DNA of 35,136 bases from Hyphomicrobiales bacterium (lineage in GTDB: Bacteria; Pseudomonadota; Alphaproteobacteria; Rhizobiales; JAJFHB01), in the NCBI GenBank assembly GCA_021775615.1, contig JAJFHL010000095.1:1-35136 (forward strand), written 5' to 3'. Positions 8,701-14,589 of the stretch are shown here, in pieces. Under the pieces are notes generated by a model. The model was not told the origin of the DNA. It saw nothing but the letters and a program-made list of their open reading frames with translations, and made no database searches. Each line of letters opens with the position of its first letter. Position 1 is the first letter of the stretch. Both the position numbers and the translations under genes were made by a program.

Positions 8701-9461
8701 ATGCGGGGTGTTTCGAGCCGGTTCATGTCGCCAAACCGCACGGAACCTTCCTCTACGCCGAATATCCAAGGCCGGTCTGTGGTTGCGCGGCGGAAACCGC
8801 GCAACGCATCATGGAGACGGTGTTCGGCGCCTTCGGTCAGGCGGTCCCGAGCCAGACCTTCGCCGCGCCCGCCGGCACCAGCGGAAACTTTTCCCTCGGC
8901 GGCCACGATCCCGCAACCGGACGCAACTACGTCATGTATGTGTTTTCCGGCGGCGGCTATGGCGGTTGGCCCGGCGGCGACGGTCTCTCCAACGGCTGTT
9001 CCACGGTCGGCATTTCGAAGATCCAGCCGGTCGAGGTGCTGGAACAGCTCTATCCGGTGCTGTTCGAGGAATATGCCCTGCGCGAAGGTTCCGCCGGCGC
9101 CGGGCGGCACCGCGGCGGGTTCGGCGTCAACTACCGTGTGAGGCTCAGGCGCGGCACAGCCAAGGCGTCCTTCATGATGGACCACGGCCTCACCGGCCCG
9201 TTCGGGCTGCTCGGCGGCGCGCCGGGGGGCATGAACGAGATTGTGCTCAAGCTGAACGGTGCGGAGGCGCGGCCCTTCGACAACGCCAAGGGGGATGGGT
9301 TCACGCTCACGGAAGGCGACACGATCCAGGTGCGCACACCCGGTGGCGGCGGGTATGGGGACCCGGGCGATCGTTCGCCCGAGCGGATCGAGGCGGATTT
9401 GAAACGAGGGTACTTCTCGCAAGACCAGGTGGAACGCCAGTATCGCCGCGAAGGTGGCTGA
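5736..9461 (+). CDS. Fused HyuA-HyuB ATP-dependent hydantoinase/5-oxoprolinase
   Basis: 1241 residues combining both subunits of the hydantoinase/oxoprolinase family, which hydrolyse cyclic amides (hydantoins, 5-oxoproline, related lactams) with ATP. Residues 1 to about 685 are HyuA: the N-terminal GVDVGGTFTDLL phosphate-binding strand, GTTIATNAILERKG (about 65-78), GCDMGGTSFDLS and the HTIGSGGGS loop. From about residue 687 the HyuB half follows: VNDPYFGGTHLMDV, GHWSDTGGMVPG, the Gly-rich SGGGYGGWPGGDG and the terminal GGGGYGDP. The arrangement resembles eukaryotic 5-oxoprolinase, also a single chain, whereas most bacterial systems are split, as is the second copy at 24919-28985. GAAAGG precedes the ATG by 6 bp. 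It is the second gene after the FAD oxidoreductase. Acetone-carboxylase relatives share the fold, so substrate is open. Confidence 0.92.
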   Translation: MTSKITLGVDVGGTFTDLLALDLETGAFEVAKVPSTPDNQARGFMAGVDALEAPLADIETIVHGTTIATNAILERKGVKCGLITTRGFRDTLELGRRTRPNAWGMTGHFEPLIPRDLRIEVPGRIDASGDILTPLDEDAVAAAATALRDQGVEALVIHFVHAYVNAAHEVRARKIVNACWPEVPVSIGSEVLCEIREFERGTAAALNAQVQPVMRRYLDRLSSDLEAGGFASDLLVMQGNGGMMTAGVAGGHAVQTVMSGPAAGAIAAAHIALEAGFPNVIGCDMGGTSFDLSVIRSGTPAVTTEKEMDYAVPLGVPMVDIHTIGSGGGSIARVNAGGLLEVGPQSAGAMPGPISYGRGGTEPTVTDANVLLGRINASEITGSDSAADVDLVRRRMKEVIGQPLGLDATDAAAAVLDVANNQMAHAARMVSVEKGHDPRDFALFAFGGAGPLHAVEIARELGVPKVIVPRHPGITSAMGCVLADVRHDFTRSLHQPLMEADANQVRALFACQREQGEVLIADEGVRVEAIDVVHQADLLYRGQSHVFRVRVDGAAFDPADVAESFAALYRERFEIALPEMVPMLINLRTTVTGVRTRPAMQTETTNGQETGAPKGVRDVWFAGQWHETAIYERAAIGPGAVIQGPAIVEQVDSTIPIDPAARAEADTYGNLIIDVGVQAEREAGAAVDAVTIAVIQNGLNQIASEMDLVHQLTSFSPIISESYDRSNGIYDRNTGRIIAQGELGLPIFLGVMQETTKAVIDHISALDPGDVVIVNDPYFGGTHLMDVKMMRPFFYRGKLWAYLANTGHWSDTGGMVPGGFCATATEIQQEGLRLPPVKLVRKGEIVQDVVDIILANIRVPEERLGDMRAQLGALSVGEQRLTQLLDTYGEKTVTASIGEMRRRSARMMRANIEAIPDGTYSFSSYMDSDGVKEGLLEVNVKAKIEGGEVYMDLSGSSPPCTGPMNSVWATTTGAVFCAMKHLFPEVPINAGCFEPVHVAKPHGTFLYAEYPRPVCGCAAETAQRIMETVFGAFGQAVPSQTFAAPAGTSGNFSLGGHDPATGRNYVMYVFSGGGYGGWPGGDGLSNGCSTVGISKIQPVEVLEQLYPVLFEEYALREGSAGAGRHRGGFGVNYRVRLRRGTAKASFMMDHGLTGPFGLLGGAPGGMNEIVLKLNGAEARPFDNAKGDGFTLTEGDTIQVRTPGGGGYGDPGDRSPERIEADLKRGYFSQDQVERQYRREGG

Positions 9462-9508
9462 TCCGTGGATGGGATCCTGCGATCCTGCCACTTGCCGATT
9501 CGCATCTC

Positions 9509-9595
9509 CGTCATTCCCGTGCAAACGGGAATCCAGAGCAGCCTTTAGTTTCTTGCTGCGACACTGACTGGATTCCCGCTTTCGCGGGAATAACG
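9509..9595. repeat. REP-like palindromic element pair in inverted orientation
   Basis: Two related 28-bp palindromic units face each other: 9509-9536 (CGTCATTCCCG...CGGGAATCCAG) and, on the other strand, 9595-9568 (CGTTATTCCCG...CGGGAATCCAG). Each folds on its ATTCCCG/CGGGAAT core, and the whole 87 bp can form a long hairpin; the spacer also has a GCAGC/GCTGC mini-stem. This resembles the dispersed ATTCCC-N8-GGGAAT repeats known in many proteobacteria. It lies between the convergent ends of the fused hydantoinase and the Mo-hydroxylase and may also serve as a bidirectional terminator. Confidence 0.8.
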
Positions 9596-9608
9596 CGTGG
9601 AGGGAGCC

Positions 9609-11936
9609 TTAGAGCGCTTTGTTGCGCAGCGCCCGCCAGACCTTCTCCGGCGTCGCCGGCATGTCGATGTGGCGAACACCGTCCTCCGCCAAAGCATCGA
9701 CAATGGCGTTGATCACGGCGACCGGGGCTGCAACCGCGCCGGCCTCGCCGCATCCCTTCACACCCAGGGGATTGGTCAGGCAGGGCGTGCCGTTGAAGGT
9801 GATGTCGATGTCCGAAAGGTCGTCGGCGCGGGGCATGCAATAGTCCATGAAGGAGCCGGTCTGGAGTTGGCCCGAGCCTTCTTCGTAGACGCACAGCTCC
9901 ATCAGGGCCTCGCCGATGCCCTGGGCGGCGCCACCGCGCACCTGGCCTTCGACGATCATCGGGTTGATCATGTTGCCGAAGTCGTCGGTCACGGTGTAGC
10001 GGCAGATCCGGGTGTGGCCCGTGGCTGGGTCGATCTCCACTTCGCAGATGTGAAAGCCGTTGGGAAAGGAACATTCGGTCGGCATGCCGGTGCCCAGTTC
10101 GACGAGGCCGGGCTCCATACCGGGCGGCAGGCTGGCGGGCCGGTAGGCGGCCGAAACGATCTCCTGAAAGGTGACCGAACGGTCGGTGCCGGCAATCTCG
10201 AACCTGCCGTCCGTCATATCGATGTCGGTCTCGGCGGCTTCGAGCAGGTGGGCAGCGATGCGTTTGGCCTTGTCGGCGATTTTGCGCGAGGCCGCCCTGA
10301 CCGCCGCACCGCCCATGACCAGGGAGCGCGAGCCGCCGGTGCCCTGGCCGTGCTCCGCCATGTCCGTGTCGCCCTGGATGAGGCGAATGTGATCCAACGG
10401 AACATCCAGTTCACGGGCGATGATCTGGGCAAAGCTGGTCTCGTGGCCCTGTCCGTTCGACTGGGTGCCGATGAACACCGAAAACCGACCGTCCATACTG
10501 ACATGGATCTTAGCTTGTTCTTCCTGATAGCTGGCGGTGTTCTCGAAATAGCCGGCGATGCCGAAGCCGCGCCGCAGACCATTCGCCCGCGCGGCTGCGT
10601 TGCGTTCGGCGAAGCCGTCCCAGTCCGCACAGCCGAGCGCCATGTCGAGATTGCCGCCGAAGGCGCCGGAATCGAATATGTAGCCGAGCGCGGTGGTGTA
10701 GGGCAGCGCTTCCTCGGACACCAGGTTGCGGCGGCGGATTTCTGCCGGACTTACGCCGAGTTCGCGGGCGGCGGTGTCGACAAGACGTTCAAGCACGAAG
10801 AGGGCTTCCGGCTTGCCGGCGCCGCGATAGGCATCGACCGGGACGGTGTTGGTGAAGAGGCACCGGACCTCGCAATGCACCGCCGACAGGTCATAAAGCC
10901 CGGTCAGGACACTGACGCCCGCCATGGTCGGGATATAGGCGCCGTAGTTCGACAGATAGGCGCCGATATTGGCGCGGGTCGCGGCGCGCAGGGCCAGAAA
11001 CCGGCCGTCCTTGTCGAGCGCCAGTTCGCAACGGGTCTTGTGGTCGCGGGCCGGAGCATCGCTCATGAAGCTTTCAGTGCGCGCCGAAATCCATTTGACC
11101 GGCCGCCCGACGGTCTTCGCCGCGTGGAGCAGGGCGGCATATTCGGGATAGACATAGATCTTGGTGCCGAATCCACCGCCGACGTCGGGTGTGATGACGC
11201 GCAGGTCGGTCTGGGGAATGCGCAACACATCTTGCGCCAGCATGCGCTGAATGTGATGCACCCCCTGGCTTGAGACATGCAGGGTGTAGCGGGCGGTGCC
11301 GGCGTCGAACTCGGCGATTGCACCGCGTGTTTCGATGGGGTTGGCGGCGATGCGGGGCGTCGTGATGTCGAGTTGAACGACATGATCGGCTTTCGCGAAG
11401 CCGGCCTCGGTCGCTTCTGCGTTGCCGGTCTCCCAGTCGAGGCAGAGATTTCCCGGCGCCTCGTCCCACAGGACCGGTGCATCGGGGGCAATCGCCTGGT
11501 CGAGATCGACAACCGCTGGGAGCGCTTCATAGTCGACATAGACCGTCTCGGCCGCCTCGCGCGCCGCGGCGAGGGTCTCGGCGACGACCACCGCCACCGG
11601 ATCTCCCACATGGCGTACCCGTGCGACGGCGAGCGAGGATCGCGGCGGCACCGCCTGCGGGCTGCCGTCACGGTTCTTGAGGGTGGCGACCGGTGGTATC
11701 GGGCCGATCCCGGCGGCCTCGAGATCGGCGCCGGTGAAAATGCCGAGGACACCGGGCGCGTCCAGGGCGTCAGCCTTATCGATCGCGGCGATTTCGGCAT
11801 GGGCGTGAGGCGAGCGCACGAAGACGGCATGTGCTTCGCGCGCCAGGACCACATCATCGAGGTAGCGCCCTGTTCCGGTCAAAAAACGGCGGTCTTCCCG
11901 GCGCTTGGCCGGGTGGCCAATATCTGGATCTGACAT
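9609..11936 (-). CDS. Molybdopterin-binding large subunit of a xanthine dehydrogenase/CO dehydrogenase-type hydroxylase
   Basis: 775 residues, a full-length large subunit. Enzymes of this family hydroxylate aldehydes or N-heterocycles at a Mo-cytosine-dinucleotide site. Seen here: the N-terminal a/b hammerhead region (RREDRRFLTGTGRYLDD onward); GGGFGTK; AYRGAGKPEA (so not the AYRCSFR loop of true form I CO dehydrogenase); GTQSNGQGHE for cofactor binding; and the catalytic Glu in GVKGCGEAG (about E731). The ATG at 11936 has CGGAG 6-7 bp upstream; the frame opens at 12065 but the family N-terminus starts here. No [2Fe-2S] small subunit or FAD medium subunit is encoded in the window, which such enzymes normally need for electron transfer. 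Its divergent neighbour is the dehydrogenase at 12095. Confidence 0.93.
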   Translation of the reverse strand: MSDPDIGHPAKRREDRRFLTGTGRYLDDVVLAREAHAVFVRSPHAHAEIAAIDKADALDAPGVLGIFTGADLEAAGIGPIPPVATLKNRDGSPQAVPPRSSLAVARVRHVGDPVAVVVAETLAAAREAAETVYVDYEALPAVVDLDQAIAPDAPVLWDEAPGNLCLDWETGNAEATEAGFAKADHVVQLDITTPRIAANPIETRGAIAEFDAGTARYTLHVSSQGVHHIQRMLAQDVLRIPQTDLRVITPDVGGGFGTKIYVYPEYAALLHAAKTVGRPVKWISARTESFMSDAPARDHKTRCELALDKDGRFLALRAATRANIGAYLSNYGAYIPTMAGVSVLTGLYDLSAVHCEVRCLFTNTVPVDAYRGAGKPEALFVLERLVDTAARELGVSPAEIRRRNLVSEEALPYTTALGYIFDSGAFGGNLDMALGCADWDGFAERNAAARANGLRRGFGIAGYFENTASYQEEQAKIHVSMDGRFSVFIGTQSNGQGHETSFAQIIARELDVPLDHIRLIQGDTDMAEHGQGTGGSRSLVMGGAAVRAASRKIADKAKRIAAHLLEAAETDIDMTDGRFEIAGTDRSVTFQEIVSAAYRPASLPPGMEPGLVELGTGMPTECSFPNGFHICEVEIDPATGHTRICRYTVTDDFGNMINPMIVEGQVRGGAAQGIGEALMELCVYEEGSGQLQTGSFMDYCMPRADDLSDIDITFNGTPCLTNPLGVKGCGEAGAVAAPVAVINAIVDALAEDGVRHIDMPATPEKVWRALRNKAL

Positions 11937-11938
11937 GA

Positions 11939-12017
11939 ATCGCTCCGAATGTGCGTAAGCCCCACTATACCGCTTTTGACCCGCGCGCGTCGACAGGAGC
12001 GATACATTCGGCTTACC
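11939..12017. promoter_or_regulatory. Divergent control region with three mirrored words
   Basis: Between the Mo-hydroxylase and the dehydrogenase three short words each occur once per strand: GGAGCGAT (11996-12003; complement 11939-11946), ACATTCG (12004-12010; complement 11946-11952) and GGCTTAC (12010-12016; complement 11955-11961). Their linear order on the plus strand is the same in both blocks, so this is not one simple palindrome. The left block overlaps the ribosome-binding site of the Mo-hydroxylase gene. It could be binding sites for a regulator of both genes. Confidence 0.3.
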
Positions 12018-12094
12018 GGTTGACGGAAACAAGCCAAGCAGGTGAGGTGCGGCCCGCCGATCCACCGATCCCGCTCAAGTGAGGAGCCCGTACC

Positions 12095-13009
12095 ATGACA
12101 CGACCCGATCCCGACAATGTCCGCCGCGTTGCCTGCGTCGGCGCCGGCACCATCGGCGGCGGCTGGGCCGCCTACTTTCTCGCCCGCGGCATGGATGTTG
12201 TGGCAACCGATCCCGGTGCCGACGCGGAGGCGAAGCTACGCGACCTGGTGGCACGGGCCTGGCCGAGCCTAGAGCACCTCGGGCTGTCGGCAGGGGCGGC
12301 GCAGGACCGGCTGAGTTTCACGGGCGATCTGTCCGAGGCGGTCGCCGATGCCGAGTTCATCCAGGAAAATGCGCCGGACTGGAAGGATCTCAAGATCGAG
12401 ATGTTCGAGAAGATTGGCGCGGCGGCGCGGCCGGACGTGGTGATCGCCAGTTCCTCGTCGGAGTTTCTGCCCACCGAGATCGCAGCGAAGTGTGCGCATC
12501 CGGAACGCTGCATCATCGGGCATCCGTTCGCGCCATCCTACCTGGTGCCGCTGGTCGAGGTGGTGGGCGGCGAGAAGACGTCCGCCGACGTCATGGACTG
12601 GGCGATGGATTTCTACAACGGCATCGGCAAGAAGGCACTCAGGCTGAAAAAGGAGATCGAGAGCTATATCGCCAACCGTCTGCAGGTGGCGGTGTTCGAA
12701 GAGATGCACCGGCTGGTCGATGCCGGGATCTGCGACTATGCGGATGTCGATGTGGCGATGCGCTATGGCCCGGGACTTCGGTGGGCCTTCGCCGGGCCGC
12801 TTCTCTGTCTCCACATGGGCGGCGGACAGGGCGGGCTGACGGGCTTCATCGAGCATTTCGGCTGGACCGGGCCGGAGGGCTCGCAGGACAAGGCGCTGGG
12901 CGAGGTGGAGCGCCTCTATGGGGACTACAGCATGGCCGAGCTCGAGGCCTGGCGCGACGCCAACCTGCTCGCGATCGAAGACAAGGTCACGGCGGAGCCG
13001 GGTCAATAG
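12095..13009 (+). CDS. 3-hydroxyacyl-CoA dehydrogenase-family enzyme, L-carnitine dehydrogenase-like
   Basis: 304 residues. The N-terminal Rossmann fold has VGAGTIGGGWAA (15-26) with G16-x-G18-x-x-G21 for NAD. The family dyad is H143 and E155 (GHPFAPSYLVPLVEVVGG), with Ser119-Ser122 in the ASSSSEF segment. The C-terminal helical domain includes RYGPGLRWAFAGP and GGGQGG, as in L-carnitine and hydroxybutyrate dehydrogenases that act on free beta-hydroxy acids rather than CoA esters. The expected reaction is NAD-dependent oxidation of a beta-hydroxy acid to a beta-keto acid, the substrate class of the BKACE encoded next door. The ATG is preceded by GAGGAGC. Its stop overlaps by 7 bp the stop of the convergent gene at 13003. 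Carnitine itself is plausible but not proven. Confidence 0.85.
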   Translation: MTRPDPDNVRRVACVGAGTIGGGWAAYFLARGMDVVATDPGADAEAKLRDLVARAWPSLEHLGLSAGAAQDRLSFTGDLSEAVADAEFIQENAPDWKDLKIEMFEKIGAAARPDVVIASSSSEFLPTEIAAKCAHPERCIIGHPFAPSYLVPLVEVVGGEKTSADVMDWAMDFYNGIGKKALRLKKEIESYIANRLQVAVFEEMHRLVDAGICDYADVDVAMRYGPGLRWAFAGPLLCLHMGGGQGGLTGFIEHFGWTGPEGSQDKALGEVERLYGDYSMAELEAWRDANLLAIEDKVTAEPGQ

Positions 13010-13563
13010 CTCCTGTAGTCGTCGTCAAGCTCGACGCCGATGGAGTTCAGCGCCATGGCGAGCATGTTGTAGTTGCCGACCGTGAAGATGATATCGAGCA
13101 TCTGCTGTTCGGAATAGTGGGCGGCGAGGGCCTGCCATGTCTCCGGCGCAATGCAGGTGTCGCGGCGCAACTGGTCGGTGGCGTCAAGCAGCAGCCGGTC
13201 CGGCGCCGCCAATATCTGCGCATCCGCCCTGTCTCCTATCGCTTCGATCTCTTCATCCGTAAGCCCCGCGTCGCGGCCGATCGAGACATGCTGGCCCCAT
13301 TCATAATCGGAGCCACAGAGATGGGCGATACGCAGGATCAGGATCTCCCGGTCGCGGGGGCCAAGCGATGACTTGAACAGCACATGTGCGGCGAATACTC
13401 CCCAGCGCTTGAACAGCTTTGGGTAACGCACGAGCGTCGCGAAGACATTGATGACGCCGCGGCCGAGCCCTTCGCCCCTGACCATCGGGGCAAGGATGTC
13501 CTTCTGTTCCGCGGTCCATTCCTCTGGCGGCAGAGGGGAAAGGTGGGGGCGTGCAGGTTTCAT
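13003..13563 (-). CDS. Carboxymuconolactone decarboxylase (CMD) family protein without CxxC
   Basis: 186 residues, one CMD/AhpD-like helical domain. The core is LGPRDREILILRIAHLC (68-83) followed by YEWGQH (87-92), the variant seen in many catabolic clusters, where the AhpD redox CxxC is replaced by an acidic/His pair. It therefore should not be a thiol peroxidase; gamma-carboxymuconolactone decarboxylase-like or isomerase-type chemistry is possible, but many members are uncharacterised. The ATG at 13563 has CGGGAG upstream and follows the BKACE stop by 14 bp, so the two are co-transcribed. The frame is open to 13971, but the upstream part is antisense shadow within the BKACE gene. Its 3' end overlaps the convergent dehydrogenase. 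Confidence 0.85.
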   Translation of the reverse strand: MKPARPHLSPLPPEEWTAEQKDILAPMVRGEGLGRGVINVFATLVRYPKLFKRWGVFAAHVLFKSSLGPRDREILILRIAHLCGSDYEWGQHVSIGRDAGLTDEEIEAIGDRADAQILAAPDRLLLDATDQLRRDTCIAPETWQALAAHYSEQQMLDIIFTVGNYNMLAMALNSIGVELDDDYRSY

Positions 13564-13577
13564 GCGGAACTCCCGGT

Positions 13578-14459
13578 CTAACGCCTCGAGGACAGTTTCA
13601 GGATCTCCGCCGCCCGGGCCGGTTCGGCGATCTCGGCGCCGAGGTCGCGGACGATGCCCACCGCGCGCTCGACCAACTGGCCGTTGGAGGCGAATTCGCC
13701 CTTGGAAAGATAGAGGTTGTCTTCGAGCCCGACGCGGACATGGCCGCCCAGGGTCACCGCCTGGGCCACCATGGGGAACTCGTGGCGCGAGATGCCGAAG
13801 GCGGCCCAGTTGGCGCCCGGCGGCAGCATGTTGCGCATCACCGTCATGATTTCCGGCGTGGCAGGCGAACCGTAGGGGATGCCGAGGCAGAGCTGGAACA
13901 TGGGCGGCGCCTCGAACAGGCCTTCCTTGTTCAGCTGATTGGCGAGCACGATGTGTCCCGGCTCGAAACATTCGATCTCCGGCTTGACGCCTGCGTCCCT
14001 GGCGATGCCGGCCATGACACGCAGATGGGCCGGCGTGTTCATGAAGACGCGTTCACCGAAATTCATTGTCGCGACATCAAGTGTGCAGATGTCCGGCCGC
14101 AGCTCGAGGACATGCACCATGCGGGCATCCGGCTGCATCAGGTTGCTGCCCGGCCCGGGCCGGTTCGGATCGTCTTCGGATGGCACGAAGCGACCGCCAT
14201 AGCCGGTGGTCAGGTTGATCAGGACGTCCGATCCGGCGCCCCGGATGCGTTCCACCACGTCGCGGTAAAGCCCGGTTTCACCGACCGGCGTGCCGGTCTC
14301 GGGATCGCGGACGTGGATATGGACGATGGCCGCCCCGGCGCTGCGCGCTTCGAGACAGGCGTTGGCGATCTGCTCGGGGGTAATGGGAAAGTCCGGATGG
14401 GCGCCATGGTTTTCGTGCCCTCCGGTCACCGCACAGGTCAGGATCACTTCTTGCGCCAT
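13578..14459 (-). CDS. BKACE: beta-keto acid cleavage enzyme (DUF849)
   Basis: 293 residues, normal for the family. BKACE enzymes condense a beta-keto acid with acetyl-CoA and cleave it to acetoacetate and a new acyl-CoA, as in 3-keto-5-aminohexanoate and dehydrocarnitine breakdown. Seen: the metal-binding HIH (H47 and H49 in IVHIHVRDPETG), the TGYGGRF loop (about 85-91), Glu227 in GISRHEFPM as third ligand, and the HVRVGLEDNLYL signature. A GTG at 14462 directly precedes the ATG at 14459; GGGAGAG upstream is better spaced for the ATG. It is first in an operon with the CMD protein and faces away from the CoA-transferase. With the dehydrogenase at 12095 it forms an oxidise-then-cleave pair, the logic of CdhA/CdhC in carnitine degradation. 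Confidence 0.93.
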   Translation of the reverse strand: MAQEVILTCAVTGGHENHGAHPDFPITPEQIANACLEARSAGAAIVHIHVRDPETGTPVGETGLYRDVVERIRGAGSDVLINLTTGYGGRFVPSEDDPNRPGPGSNLMQPDARMVHVLELRPDICTLDVATMNFGERVFMNTPAHLRVMAGIARDAGVKPEIECFEPGHIVLANQLNKEGLFEAPPMFQLCLGIPYGSPATPEIMTVMRNMLPPGANWAAFGISRHEFPMVAQAVTLGGHVRVGLEDNLYLSKGEFASNGQLVERAVGIVRDLGAEIAEPARAAEILKLSSRR

Positions 14460-14495
14460 CACATCTCTCCCACTCGCCGAAACACTTGAACCCTA

Positions 14496-14524
14496 CTCAT
14501 AGCGGGCGGGCGTCATGGCAACAA
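14496..14524 (-). promoter_or_regulatory. Promoter candidate for the BKACE-CMD operon
   Basis: On the minus strand TTGTTG (14524-14519) and TATGAG (14501-14496) are 17 bp apart, giving a leader of about 30 nt before the ATG at 14459. The -35 half overlaps a dyad (GCAAC 14518-14522 / GTTGC 14528-14532, with GGGCG/CGCCC outside), a possible regulator site between the divergent genes. Confidence 0.3.
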
Positions 14525-14546
14525 GCGGTTGCGGTCGCCCGGCACT

Positions 14547-14577
14547 TTGATAGTTTGCCAGCCGCTGAGAATATAAT
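14547..14577 (+). promoter_or_regulatory. Promoter-like sequence before the CoA-transferase gene
   Basis: TTGATA (14547-14552) and a perfect TATAAT (14572-14577) are 19 bp apart. Transcription would start near 14584, after the GGAG (14578-14581) that looks like the ribosome-binding site and only about 6 nt before the ATG at 14590. Either the transcript is almost leaderless and the GGAG is not used, or a promoter further upstream is the real one. Confidence 0.35.
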
Positions 14578-14589
14578 GGAGCGCGGCAT

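Noticed and set aside
8612-9712. Long open frame overlapping the 3' half of the fused hydantoinase and the intergenic repeat
   Set aside because: Arg-rich translation without domains, offset from a clear HyuB reading frame; a high-GC shadow frame.
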